A DNA stretch of 64,000 nt, from positions 248,001-312,000 of the forward strand of contig NZ_UYZY01000005.1 in assembly GCF_900626075.1 (NCBI RefSeq), read 5' to 3'. The stretch comes from Clostridium transplantifaecale. GTDB lineage: Bacteria > Bacillota > Clostridia > Lachnospirales > Lachnospiraceae. The notes beneath the pieces are model-generated. The model had not been told where the DNA came from, made no database searches, and saw only the letters and a program-made list of their open reading frames with translations. Shown piece by piece: positions 8,842-18,006 of this stretch; within the stretch, counting starts at the first letter, position 1, and each line of letters opens with the position of its first letter. Both the position numbers and the translations under genes were made by a program.

Positions 8842-8935
8842 AGTAACTAAAATAGATATGATTATAAGGCCGATCCCCTTCTCATTTGCAATTATTCGTA
8901 AAAAGTTTTATAATAAAAAGAGAGAAGGTGATTAT

Positions 8936-9307
8936 ATGCGTAATATAATTATAATTTCAAAAAATGATGAACTTCTGAATCAATTGACTACTATGTTAGC
9001 GCGTGCCGGCTACTCGCATGTATACTCGTCATCAGACTGCACAAAAATTCTATCATTGGCGTATCGCTTAAATCCAAAACTGATAATAATTGATATGGAA
9101 CTACCTCCTGTAATCTTTAATGATCTGTTCAAACTTTTTTCTCAGCCTATGAAAAAAATAATGCTTTTTATTGCGCCCCATCGAGATATTGACCCTAATC
9201 TTTTAAGACTAATCAAAAAAGGATATTCTCATTTTGTGATACATCCTATCAATGAACGATTACTGATCAATCAGGTTAAAGAAATTATGAATCAAGATAA
9301 TTCGTAA
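8936..9307 (+). CDS. Small receiver-like protein with degenerate active site
   Basis: A 123-residue stand-alone protein with a CheY-like outline: strand IIIISKND, phospho-acceptor position Asp53 (LIIIDMELP) and a final region HPINERLL. The lysine that normally precedes the conserved proline (KP) is His103 here, and the acidic pocket reads SKND, so phosphorylation may be weak or absent. ATG at 8936 is chosen over an upstream in-frame start because GAAGGTG lies just before it and the fold begins there. The gene is clearly more AT-rich than its neighbours and sits just beyond the insertion sequence, which suggests separate ancestry. It could act as a partner or phosphate sink for the nearby hybrid kinases; this is inference. 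Confidence 0.65.
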   Translation: MRNIIIISKNDELLNQLTTMLARAGYSHVYSSSDCTKILSLAYRLNPKLIIIDMELPPVIFNDLFKLFSQPMKKIMLFIAPHRDIDPNLLRLIKKGYSHFVIHPINERLLINQVKEIMNQDNS

Positions 9308-9629
9308 AAATTTGTTAGCTATCACGTATCCCTGGCTCCAGTTACATGAAGTCAGGGATTTCCATTTAACGGCCGCGGAGGGGGACGGCGGTTCCCCTGC
9401 CCTTCTGGAACATTGATGGGGCATTTCATTGCATGATTGCATAAAGAGTGGTACAATCAATTCAGTACCCAATGTGAGCAGGGTATATATGAAATCGAAG
9501 CGATTGGCCTTTACATCAATCAACATCAATTAATTGTTCAATAGATCATGAAAATACCAAAACGTGATGTTAAACAATATAAAGAAAGCGAGACAGGCGG
9601 AACCGGTCAGAGATAGTGCTGGAGGGCGG
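9308..9629 (+). other. Intergenic region with terminator
   Basis: A hairpin at 9328-9359 (ATCCCTG with CAGGGAT, then TTTCC) probably ends the receiver-like gene. The rest holds a GC-rich patch and an AT-rich approach to the regulator gene. In-frame GTG and ATG codons at 9564-9569 could extend the regulator by 22 residues but lack a good ribosome-binding site. Confidence 0.5.
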
Positions 9630-11015
9630 ATGGAAAAAAATAATGGACTTTATGAACTGATTTATGAATATTATGAATCCCGCATTCTTTTCGGCGTTTA
9701 CCGATATGGTGAACAGCTGTCATCGGTTCCGCAAATCTGCGCTTCTTTCCAACTGGCGCGGAACACGGTTCAGGCGGCTCTTAATAAACTGGAGAAAAAG
9801 GGTTATATCAAAACGGAAGAACGAAAAGCTGCGAGGGTTGAATATCGGGGAACGGAAGAAACATTTAAAGAAAATGCCGCAAAGTATTTTGTGCCCCGCA
9901 AAGAAGGAATCATTGATTTCCAGTATGCCGGTGAACTGCTTTTTTCACCGTTGTGGAAGATTGGGCTGCATAGCCTGAAACTGGATACGGGGAGCGGCAA
10001 ATACTGGAATCAGCAGACGGCCGGAGTGGTATCAATGCCGGCAAAGGTATATTTCGATGTACTGCATACGTTCCATAATGATTTACTTCTTAATCTGTAC
10101 TGGCAGTGCCTGCGTTATCTCAATTTCCTTTATCCCCGGCGAAACAGGGAAAAAGCCGGTAACTCCGCGGGCAAATTATTATCACCGGATAAAATTGATA
10201 ATCTGAAGCAGGAGTTTGATGATTTTTTTACAGAAATACAGGATGAAGTGCTGGATTTTATCGAATCTTCAAGTAAGAATTACTGTACGGAGCCGGCTGG
10301 CCAGATACCTTTTACATGGACAATCTACCGCCGCCGGCCTCAGGTGCGTTATACCCTGGCCTCTTTAATTATCCGCGAGATTTTATGGGAGCGTTACCCT
10401 GTCGGCAGCTATCTGCCTTCCCTGCCCAAAATGGCGGAACAGTATCAGGTATCCTTAAGCACGGTTCGCCGTACACTGGAAGTCCTGCATTCCCTAGGCG
10501 TGACAAGAACCTATATGGGAATCGGAACAAAAGTCTGTCTGGAACCCGTAAATGATAAAATAATGAATGAGTCGGAAATCCGCGAAAATTTGCGGCTGTA
10601 TGGGGAAGGGCTGCAGATTTTGGCCATAACGGTCCGCGGCGTGGCGCTTTTTACCCTGGAATCGGTTTCAAAGGAAAAGAGAGAGGAATTACTGCAGACG
10701 ATCAGAAGACTTCATGGAAAAACGGGCAGTATTCTCTGTATTGATGTACTCTTAAGTTTTATTGCCAGAGAATGTCCCTCGGCGATTATACGGGAATGCT
10801 ATGACAAACTGCGGGAACTGGCGGCCTGGGGGTATATACTGTCTGCCGTATTAATAAGAAGCGGACAGTTGGATAACGGTTTCAGTGATTTTATCTGCCG
10901 GTTGGAAGAGGATATGCAGACCGGCAATTTTACCGCATTTGCAGAACGGTGGCAAACATTTATTGAAGACAGGATGAATTTCTTTTACTCAAAATTTCCG
11001 ATCTGTAATTCATGA
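9630..11015 (+). CDS. Transcription regulator with two GntR-type winged helices
   Basis: A 461-residue protein with two separate GntR-like DNA-binding domains. The first is residues 5-75 (YGEQLSSVPQICASFQLARN, then TVQAALNKLEKKGYI). The second is about 240-310 (VGSYLPSLPKMAEQYQVSLS, then TVRRTLEVLHSLGV). The segments between and after are helical and match no effector domain I recognise (not UTRA, FCD or aminotransferase). A double-headed protein could bridge two operators. ATG at 9630 fits the domain start and follows GGAGGG, though spacing is short. It lies 42 bases upstream of the hybrid kinase gene in the same direction and probably controls the kinase/solute-binding operon; that target is inferred from position only. 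Confidence 0.8.
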   Translation: MEKNNGLYELIYEYYESRILFGVYRYGEQLSSVPQICASFQLARNTVQAALNKLEKKGYIKTEERKAARVEYRGTEETFKENAAKYFVPRKEGIIDFQYAGELLFSPLWKIGLHSLKLDTGSGKYWNQQTAGVVSMPAKVYFDVLHTFHNDLLLNLYWQCLRYLNFLYPRRNREKAGNSAGKLLSPDKIDNLKQEFDDFFTEIQDEVLDFIESSSKNYCTEPAGQIPFTWTIYRRRPQVRYTLASLIIREILWERYPVGSYLPSLPKMAEQYQVSLSTVRRTLEVLHSLGVTRTYMGIGTKVCLEPVNDKIMNESEIRENLRLYGEGLQILAITVRGVALFTLESVSKEKREELLQTIRRLHGKTGSILCIDVLLSFIARECPSAIIRECYDKLRELAAWGYILSAVLIRSGQLDNGFSDFICRLEEDMQTGNFTAFAERWQTFIEDRMNFFYSKFPICNS

Positions 11016-11057
11016 CAGGATATAAAATCCGGTTTGCCGTAATGTTGAGGAGAAAAT

Positions 11058-13982
11058 ATGAAGGGGTATAAAAAACGCTCTATAATCATTTTATCAGGTG
11101 TTGTCGTACTTTTGCTGTTGAGTGCGGTATTTATGTTTATCATGCTTGGCCGTATTACGGAAAAAATGGAACATAGTTCCAATCAGAGAATGCTTGACTC
11201 CACAAGGATCGTGCAAAGCAGCATACGGCATCAGCTGCGCAATGATGAGGAACGTTTAAATTCCTTTGCCGGTCTGTATGCATTAAGCGGCGATTCTTTA
11301 GAACCGGGCAGCATCCTTGCTAATTATGCCAATGCGACGGACTTCTACCGGTTCTTTTACATAGATCTAAACGGCGCCGGTATCGACAGCACCGGTGAGG
11401 CGGTAGATGCCGGTTCTCTGCCTTTTGAGGAGACGGCTCTGTCGAAGGGGCAGAATGGCTATTCTGATGCATATATCGGCGACAGCGGACGTCTGCAAAT
11501 TACGTTTCAGTCTCCCGTTTGGCTGGATGGTGAACAGATCGGCGCACTCTACGCGGATAAGACGCTGTCCAGCTATCGGGATCCATCCCTTTTCACATTC
11601 AGCGGCGGCGCCGGGTATGCTTTTATTGTGGATGGCAGCGGTTTCTGGCTGATTGAAAGCACGGGCTCGGAGACGGATGATGTTTATGCTTTCCTGGGAG
11701 AAAATGGGAATGGCCCTGTCATTCAGGAAACATTGAGGGATTTGTTACGGAACAATCGGGCCGGAACGATGGATATAAAATTCCATGGAGAGGACAGCAT
11801 TCTATGCTTTCTCCCAAAGGGAAATTCATATAAATGGTATCTTCTTTCAATCATGCCGAAAAGTGTCCTGCAACAGGAATCATCTGAAATAATCAATATG
11901 GTAGTTATTTCGTTTGCCGAGCTTGCAGGTGCCCTGCTGTTGATTACGGTGCTGCTTCTCGGCCGTGAATCCATGAAAGGGAGGGAACAGGGACGCATTT
12001 ACAGGGAACGTCTTTTTCAAAATATTTCCTCCAATATTGATTTTGCTTTCCTTCTTTATACGCCTTCCGGCCGGAGAGTAGAAATGGTGTCAAATAACGT
12101 CGATGCATTATATGATGTCGAACCGGAACAGGTCGCTGCCCGGCCGGATATTCTGTTCGAACGGTGCGGAGTGCCGGAGAACGATGAATATCGGAATGCA
12201 TTTCTAACCGGTGGTCTCAAAGAGAACATACAGAAAGAATACCGGACAGGTACGGAAGATGAACTTCAGAGATGGACGGAGGTGCACTTCCTTCTGGCGG
12301 ACAACGGGCAGTATCTGGCAGTACTGAGGGATACAACAAGGGAACATCATATGCGGGCAGATTTGGCAGACGCCCTGTTGCAGTCTCAGGAAAATAACCG
12401 GGCCAGAACGGCCTTCTTTTCGTCCATGTCCCATGATATCCGCACCCCGATGAACGGAATCATAGGCATGACTGCAATCGCCCGGGTGAATCTTGGCAAC
12501 CGGGAAAAGGTGGAAGACTGCCTTGATAAGATTTCCGCAGCATCGGATCATCTGCTTGCCCTGATTAATGAAGTGCTTGATATGTCACGGATCGAGAGCG
12601 GAAAACTCAGCTTAAAGTGTGAACCGGTCAATTTACCGGAACTGATTTCCAACGTGCTGCTCCTGATTAAACCGGAATTAATGAAAAAAGGCCACACGAT
12701 GATCGTTAAATCTTCCGTGCTGGATTATGATTTTGTTATGGGGGACGCGCTGCATATACAGAAAATTCTTATGAATCTGCTATCTAATGCCGTCAAATAT
12801 ACCCCGGATGGCGGTGAGATATCCGTCGGGTTAAGGGAGAGAAAACGAAAAGACCGAATGATCGACATTATTTTCGAGGTGGAGGATAACGGAATCGGCA
12901 TGGAGGAAGATTTTGTGCAGCGTATTTTTATCCCGTTTGAAAGGGCGGAGGACAACCGTCTCAGTAAGATTACCGGCACCGGGCTGGGAATGGCAATTAC
13001 GAAAAATATCATCGATATTATGGGCGGTACAATCAACGTTGAGAGTATACCCGGCGCCGGCTCCAGATTCACAGTCATCCTGTCCCTGCCGCTGTCGGAA
13101 TCCGGTGGTGTGGAGACTGAATCCCTGGCCGGATATACCGTTCTCGTTGTGGACGACAGTTCTGATACATGTGAAGGAATACAAACCATGTTAAAGGAGG
13201 CGGGCGTCTCTGTGGACTGCTCATTGAGCGGCCGTGAGGCGGTAGAGGCGGCAGAGAGGGCCCATCGGGCGGGCAGTGACTATTTTGCAGTTATTGTGGA
13301 CTGGAAGATGCCGGAGATGGATGGGATAGAGACCACGCGCCGTATCCGTGAAAAACTCGGATCAGACATACCAATCATCCTGCTGTCCGCCTACAACTGG
13401 GAAGAGGTGGAGCAAGAGGCCTTAGAGGCAGGAATCAACGGATTTCTTACAAAACCCATATTCCGTTCGGAACTGATACAGAAACTGCGGTTGTATATCA
13501 TGGGGACTTCCGGGAAAATCCAGGAAGCTTCCAGTCCGATGCCACAGTATCAGTTTAAGGGGTTTCGAATCCTTCTGGCGGAGGACAATGAGCTTAACCG
13601 CGATATCGCCGTGGAACTTCTTAATTTAGCAGGAATTGAAGTGGACAGCGCAGAGAACGGCCTGCAGGCGGTCAGGAAGATAGAACAGCGGGAAGCTGGA
13701 TATTTCGATATGGTTTTAATGGATATCCATATGCCGGTGATGGACGGGCTGGAGGCGGCAAAGAAAATCAGGGAACTTCCCGGCCTTGATAAGAACGATA
13801 TTCCGATTATTGCCATGACTGCCGATGCATTTGAGGAGGATATCCAGAGATGTAAGGATGCGGGGATGGACGGCCATATTGCTAAGCCGGTTAACATTGA
13901 AAAGATGTTTGCAATAATCAGGATGTACTATGATAGAAAAGTGGGGGGACAGGGAAAATGCAAAAAAGAAGATCCGGATTAG
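11058..13982 (+). CDS. Hybrid sensor kinase: extracytoplasmic Cache-like domain, kinase, two receivers
   Basis: A 974-residue membrane sensor. A first membrane helix (8-32) and a second (about 280-302) enclose a 250-residue outside domain that looks like double Cache (FYRFFYIDLNGAG, SPVWLDGEQIGALYADK, GYAFIVDGSG). A PAS-like stretch follows. The kinase core has His459 (SHDIRTP), N box (NLLSNAVKYT), G1 (EDNGIGM) and G2 (GTGLGMAITKNI). Two receivers come next, with Asp748 (IVDWKMP) and Asp889 (LMDIHMP), and lysines in TKPIF and AKPVN. There is no HPt domain. GAGGAG precedes the ATG. The 3' end overlaps the solute-binding lipoprotein gene by 25 bases, implying coupled translation and a joint function, probably a ligand-loaded binding protein docking on the outer domain. 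Confidence 0.92.
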   Translation: MKGYKKRSIIILSGVVVLLLLSAVFMFIMLGRITEKMEHSSNQRMLDSTRIVQSSIRHQLRNDEERLNSFAGLYALSGDSLEPGSILANYANATDFYRFFYIDLNGAGIDSTGEAVDAGSLPFEETALSKGQNGYSDAYIGDSGRLQITFQSPVWLDGEQIGALYADKTLSSYRDPSLFTFSGGAGYAFIVDGSGFWLIESTGSETDDVYAFLGENGNGPVIQETLRDLLRNNRAGTMDIKFHGEDSILCFLPKGNSYKWYLLSIMPKSVLQQESSEIINMVVISFAELAGALLLITVLLLGRESMKGREQGRIYRERLFQNISSNIDFAFLLYTPSGRRVEMVSNNVDALYDVEPEQVAARPDILFERCGVPENDEYRNAFLTGGLKENIQKEYRTGTEDELQRWTEVHFLLADNGQYLAVLRDTTREHHMRADLADALLQSQENNRARTAFFSSMSHDIRTPMNGIIGMTAIARVNLGNREKVEDCLDKISAASDHLLALINEVLDMSRIESGKLSLKCEPVNLPELISNVLLLIKPELMKKGHTMIVKSSVLDYDFVMGDALHIQKILMNLLSNAVKYTPDGGEISVGLRERKRKDRMIDIIFEVEDNGIGMEEDFVQRIFIPFERAEDNRLSKITGTGLGMAITKNIIDIMGGTINVESIPGAGSRFTVILSLPLSESGGVETESLAGYTVLVVDDSSDTCEGIQTMLKEAGVSVDCSLSGREAVEAAERAHRAGSDYFAVIVDWKMPEMDGIETTRRIREKLGSDIPIILLSAYNWEEVEQEALEAGINGFLTKPIFRSELIQKLRLYIMGTSGKIQEASSPMPQYQFKGFRILLAEDNELNRDIAVELLNLAGIEVDSAENGLQAVRKIEQREAGYFDMVLMDIHMPVMDGLEAAKKIRELPGLDKNDIPIIAMTADAFEEDIQRCKDAGMDGHIAKPVNIEKMFAIIRMYYDRKVGGQGKCKKEDPD

Positions 13983-15256
13983 TCACAGCCGCCCTGGTGC
14001 TCTGCCTGCTTTGCGGCGGCTGCACGGGAGCGGAGAAGAATCCCAAAGTTTACCTGGATGAGAATGAAGCGGAGGTTGCGGTATCTCTGTTTGCCCAGGG
14101 GGCGGATATATCTGACCTAATTAATGACTGCTGTACCAATGTTATCAATCCCAAATATGACATTAATCTCATTGTGTACAGCGATTATGCCAATTTTTAT
14201 GCAGATGAAGGATATTCCTACCGGGAGCTGCTGTTAAAGCGGTTGGAGAGTGGACTGCCGGACGACCTTTATGTTATAACGGCGGAAGATGTGCTGGAGA
14301 TTGACAGGAAGGGCTATATTTATGATTTGTCCGCTCTTGCGTGTATTAATAATCTGTCCGAAGATGCTCTCCAGCAGAGTACATGCAATGGGAAAGTGTT
14401 TTCGGTTCCCTTATCCTATACAAGTTTCGGCCTGCTCTGGAATGTGGACATGCTTCACCGATACGGTCTGGAAATACCGGAGAATGTGGACGAGTTCTGG
14501 AACGTATGCGAAACACTGAAACAAAACGGGATTCTTCCCTACGGAGGCAACCGAGATTTTGGAATCAGTGTCCCGGCTATGTGTGCGGGATTGGGGCCGC
14601 TGTATCGTAATCCTAAAAGTGAGGAACTGGTGGAAGCGCTGGCCGACGGCGAAACTTCTGTCAGCACCTATATGAAAGACGGCTTCCAGTTTCTTCAGAC
14701 TATGATAGAAAATGAATACCTGGATGTGGAAAGGACTCTTACCACGCTGCCGAATACGGAGGAAGAAATATCCTTTTTTGCAGAGGAGAAATGTGCTTTT
14801 ATCAGTTCTATCTGCCGTAAAACGGCGTTTTCACAGGATTTTCCTTTTGAAGTGGAGATGACGGCGCTGCCCGTTCTTCCGGATGGCGCTGTCTGTGTTG
14901 TAGGGGCGGATCAGAGGCTGGCCGTAAATCCAAGATCCGATCGTTTAAATGAGGCATTGATGATAGTGGAAAACATGTGCACGATCGAAACGTTGAACGG
15001 AGTTGCAGAACGATTGGGCAAGGTTTCTTCGGCACAGGGAAATAAAGCGGCAACCCTGCCGCAGGCCGACAGGCTTGTAGCATGCCTTTCTGCCGGCCGC
15101 CAGGTTCCTAACCAGGATTTTTCACTGCATTTTAATACCTGGAATACCATTAAAGAACTGTGCGTCAAGCTCTGCGAAGGCGCAAGTGTGGACGAGGTAT
15201 GCAGGGAATACGACGGGCGTCAGATACAGGAAATTGCTCTGTACGGGAATAAATAA
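13958..15256 (+). CDS. Extracellular solute-binding lipoprotein coupled to the hybrid kinase
   Basis: A 432-residue family-1-type solute-binding protein. It has a basic N-terminus, hydrophobic core and lipobox LCGGC (Cys22), so it is lipid-anchored outside the cell. Segments such as LPDDLYVITAEDVLEIDRKG, FSVPLSYTSFGLLWNVDML and PENVDEFWNVCETLKQNG are typical of sugar or oligosaccharide binding proteins. No ABC permease or ATPase gene is anywhere near, whereas the gene overlaps the end of the sensor kinase. That makes a sensory role (presenting ligand to the kinase) more likely than transport. A permease elsewhere could still use it. The ligand is unknown. The mature protein contains many cysteines for an exported protein. 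Confidence 0.85.
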   Translation: MQKRRSGLVTAALVLCLLCGGCTGAEKNPKVYLDENEAEVAVSLFAQGADISDLINDCCTNVINPKYDINLIVYSDYANFYADEGYSYRELLLKRLESGLPDDLYVITAEDVLEIDRKGYIYDLSALACINNLSEDALQQSTCNGKVFSVPLSYTSFGLLWNVDMLHRYGLEIPENVDEFWNVCETLKQNGILPYGGNRDFGISVPAMCAGLGPLYRNPKSEELVEALADGETSVSTYMKDGFQFLQTMIENEYLDVERTLTTLPNTEEEISFFAEEKCAFISSICRKTAFSQDFPFEVEMTALPVLPDGAVCVVGADQRLAVNPRSDRLNEALMIVENMCTIETLNGVAERLGKVSSAQGNKAATLPQADRLVACLSAGRQVPNQDFSLHFNTWNTIKELCVKLCEGASVDEVCREYDGRQIQEIALYGNK

Positions 15257-15727
15257 AACCTGTTATTTAGCTGTCAGGAGAACCAGACTGCATATCAGGG
15301 TTAACAAATGGCGCCGCCGTGTATGGTAAATTACGGTGAGATATGTATCACCGGAGAAAAAAGTGCAGAAAAAACATATATTCTGCCATTTTATCTGTCA
15401 CAAACGTCACATTTGAAACGTTTAATAAATGGGAGTCCCCAACCCCGAGTATTTTTTTCATTTGTAAGAGCACCGGTTTCCTTCGGCCGGTGCTCCCTCT
15501 CCTTCAGGAAGAAGCCGGCAGGAGCAGGAACCGGGGGGCAGCCTATGAAGTTCGCGAAAAGCGCTCATCGTGTTATTGTTTACAGCGCAATGCGGTGTGA
15601 ACAGCAACAAACAATAAAAGAATAATGCAGGCGGCAGGATATGATCTTGCCGCCTGTTTAAATGCCGGTTAAAATAAGAAGTAAATCCCATTGATCTATT
15701 CAGCGTCCGGCTGACGGAACCGTGCAT
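15257..15727 (+). other. Intergenic region with two hairpins
   Basis: Two stem-loops are visible. GAGCACCGG (15468-15476) pairs with CCGGTGCTC (15487-15495) but lacks a T-run. CAGGCGGCAGGAT (15628-15640) pairs with ATCTTGCCGCCTG (15644-15656) with one wobble and is followed by TTTA. They probably end the kinase/lipoprotein transcript. I see no gene; the 105-codon frame starting at 15308 has no supporting features. Confidence 0.5.
15628..15660 (+). terminator. Strong hairpin, probable terminator
   Basis: A 13-bp stem with one G-T pair and a 3-base loop, followed by TTTA. The T-run is weak, so it may work as a transcript end stabiliser. Confidence 0.5.
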
Positions 15728-15817
15728 ATGCCCAATGAAGGTAACAAGAATGAAATGCTGAAGCTGATGAAAGACATATGCAGGGAATTCAACGAAGAGA
15801 GGAGAATGAAAATTTGA
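15728..15817 (+). CDS. Very small open frame coupled to the DUF3781 gene
   Basis: A 29-codon frame starting MPNEGNKNEMLKLM and ending in a Glu/Arg-rich tail. Its TGA overlaps the TTG start of the next gene (TTGA), the classic layout for coupled translation. It could be a leader peptide or the surviving end of a longer gene: the frame stays open a little upstream and reads like a protein C-terminus. No clear ribosome-binding site precedes the ATG. Function unknown. Confidence 0.3.
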   Translation: MPNEGNKNEMLKLMKDICREFNEERRMKI

Positions 15818-16086
15818 TTGAAAAATCCGAATGTGAACTGATTTTAAATCTTGATAAATTGCATACGACGGAACTCGGGGTAAAACGGATCATAAGAAAT
15901 CTGTCTTTAGACACGGAGGATGCGGTTGCCTGGTGCAGGGAGAAGATACAGGCCCCCGGAACCGTTATCTTTAGAAAAGGCAAGAACTGGTACGCGGACA
16001 CGGGGAACTGTGAAATAACGGTAAATGCCTGCAGCTATACGATTATAACTGCCCATAAGATATCTACTGCCCATGAAATAAAATAA
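15814..16086 (+). CDS. DUF3781-like small protein
   Basis: A 90-residue cytoplasmic protein with a helical first half (ELGVKRIIRNLSLDTEDAVA) and a strand-rich end (GTVIFRKGKNWYADTG, ITVNACSYTIITAHK). The final motif, in which a short basic strand is followed by N-x-Y-T-I-I-T-A-H-K, matches what I recall of the DUF3781 family, whose function is not known. TTG at 15814 is preferred because AGAGGAG lies about ten bases upstream; an in-frame ATG at 15778 would add 12 residues and place that site inside the gene. It lies alone between the signalling genes. Confidence 0.6.
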   Translation: MIEKSECELILNLDKLHTTELGVKRIIRNLSLDTEDAVAWCREKIQAPGTVIFRKGKNWYADTGNCEITVNACSYTIITAHKISTAHEIK

Positions 16087-16317
16087 ATACCGGCAAAGCC
16101 GCTTAAGGAGAACCGGTATCCGGGAGTGAAATTTCTTTTTCATAAGTGATTGAAACACGCCTGTCTTTTTGCTATAGTAGATCTAGATATTACCAAAAAT
16201 GCGCTTTTTTTACCGGTTCTTAATAAGAAGCAGTTTTGGTTGGAAGAAAATTACGGGTATCTGTCCGAAGACTGATAAAATAAGAGAAATTGACAGAATA
16301 CCTGTATGGAGGATGAC

Positions 16318-17976
16318 ATGCCGGACATGATAAAGCAAGAGATGTTTACAGCAAATACGATTATGGATCTGCTTTCCGAGACCACAGATGATTATTTATT
16401 CCTGTGGGATATTAAAAACGGAACTTTTTATATATCCGAAAATGCATTTGAAGATTTAGACATCGACCGCCTGATAGAGACAGATGTCGTAGCTGAATGG
16501 TCCAGGATTATGGTACCCGAAGATCTTCCCGTATGGCTTGAGGACATGGAACGAATCCAAAAAGGCGGCAGGGATTACCATGACATGGAGTACCGGGTCC
16601 GTAATAAATCCGGCCGTATCATCTGGGTTTCATGCAGGGGGACGGTAAAAAAAGATAATCAGAGCAGGCCTCTTTTCATGATTGGCAGGATCTCCAATAT
16701 CGGGAGACAGAACAAATTCGACAATGTCACCGGGCTGAGGAACAGGAGCCAGTTTGAAATGGATCTGGAACTGCTTTTGAATCAGGACAGACCGGCTCGG
16801 GGAATCATAGTTGTTCTGGACATTGACAATTTTAGAAATATCAATGAGAAGCACGGTTACGCGTTTGGCGACCGTGTTCTCAATATTATTTCCACGCTGA
16901 TTTCCTCGCTGCTGCCGGAAGGATGTCCGCTGTACCGTCTGGATGGAGACGAGTTTGTGTTCTTTATGCAGGGAGGTTCGGAAGAGAATGTCAGAGGAAT
17001 TTATGAAAATATTCAGATATTTATAGGCAATCATTTCACGGTGGATGGGCAGCAGATTCCGGTATCCGTTTCAGCCGGAGCGTGTTTCTTCCCCAAAGAC
17101 GGCATAACTTATCAGAAGCTGTTCAGAAATGCGGAGAATGCGGTTGAGATAGCCAAGATGAACGGTAAAAACCAGCTGGCTCTCTTTTCCGAGGACATCT
17201 ATAAACGGAAGATGAGGATTATGGAACTTCAGGAGAGCCTGCATTCCTGTGTAAAGAACGGCTGCCGGGAGTTTGAAGTATATTATCAGCCTCAGGTGGA
17301 AGCAGAGACGGGAAAAGTGGTGGGGGCGGAAGCCCTGCTCCGCTGGCATTCGCCGGAACACGGGGAGGTTTCTCCGGTGGAATTCATTCCTCTTCTGGAG
17401 GAGAGCCGCTCTATTACTCAGGTCGGCAAATGGGTATTGGAGGAGAGCATCAGACAGCGTAAGATGTGGAAGAGCAGGTTCCCGGGATTTCTGATGAGTG
17501 TAAATGTCTCTTACATCCAGTTAAAAGAAAATGATTTGTTGGCATATCTGAGGGAAAAGTCCAAGGAAGGGCTGGAAGCGGAGCGGTTTATCCTGGAATT
17601 GACGGAAAGCTGCTGGGTGCCCAATTTACATATAATAAACCAGGAATTCAGAGGGCTTCAGGCTATGGGATTCGGAATAGCAATCGACGATTTCGGAACG
17701 GGATATTCTTCACTGAGCCATTTAAAAGGACTGCCTGCCAACGTTCTGAAGATTGACCGCAGTTTTATAAAGGGGATTGAGGAAGGCAGTTACGAATATA
17801 TCTTTTTGGAGTACATTATCAAGCTTGCACACAGTATCTCAGCACTCGTCTGTGTGGAAGGTGTGGAAACGGAAACGGAGCTGGAGGTTGTGAGACAGGC
17901 GTCGCCTGATTATATACAGGGCTTTCTGTTCGGCAGACCTGTCAGCGCTTCGGAATTTGAACGTCTGTATCTGTAG
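16318..17976 (+). CDS. PAS-GGDEF-EAL protein, probable c-di-GMP phosphodiesterase
   Basis: A soluble 552-residue protein. A PAS domain of the PAS_3 type occupies about residues 15-130 (DYHDMEYRVRNKSGRIIWVS). The GGDEF-like domain has the substrate loop (LDIDNFRNINEKHGYAFGD) but its signature is DGDEF (209-213), a first-position change that usually weakens or abolishes cyclase activity. The EAL domain looks complete: EALLRW (338-343), ELTES, DDFGTGYSSL and KIDRSF. The likely net activity is hydrolysis of c-di-GMP, with the altered GGDEF acting as a GTP sensor as in known examples. ATG at 16318 follows GGAGG by five bases; an in-frame ATG at 16306 would put that site inside the gene. It sits just ahead of a cyclase gene. 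Confidence 0.88.
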   Translation: MPDMIKQEMFTANTIMDLLSETTDDYLFLWDIKNGTFYISENAFEDLDIDRLIETDVVAEWSRIMVPEDLPVWLEDMERIQKGGRDYHDMEYRVRNKSGRIIWVSCRGTVKKDNQSRPLFMIGRISNIGRQNKFDNVTGLRNRSQFEMDLELLLNQDRPARGIIVVLDIDNFRNINEKHGYAFGDRVLNIISTLISSLLPEGCPLYRLDGDEFVFFMQGGSEENVRGIYENIQIFIGNHFTVDGQQIPVSVSAGACFFPKDGITYQKLFRNAENAVEIAKMNGKNQLALFSEDIYKRKMRIMELQESLHSCVKNGCREFEVYYQPQVEAETGKVVGAEALLRWHSPEHGEVSPVEFIPLLEESRSITQVGKWVLEESIRQRKMWKSRFPGFLMSVNVSYIQLKENDLLAYLREKSKEGLEAERFILELTESCWVPNLHIINQEFRGLQAMGFGIAIDDFGTGYSSLSHLKGLPANVLKIDRSFIKGIEEGSYEYIFLEYIIKLAHSISALVCVEGVETETELEVVRQASPDYIQGFLFGRPVSASEFERLYL

Positions 17977-18006
17977 GGCGCGCCGCAATAAGCGGGGAGG
18001 GGTCAC

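Noticed and set aside
15308..15625. 105-codon frame between the lipoprotein and DUF3781 genes
   Set aside because: It covers two strong hairpins and has no recognisable protein features or start signal.
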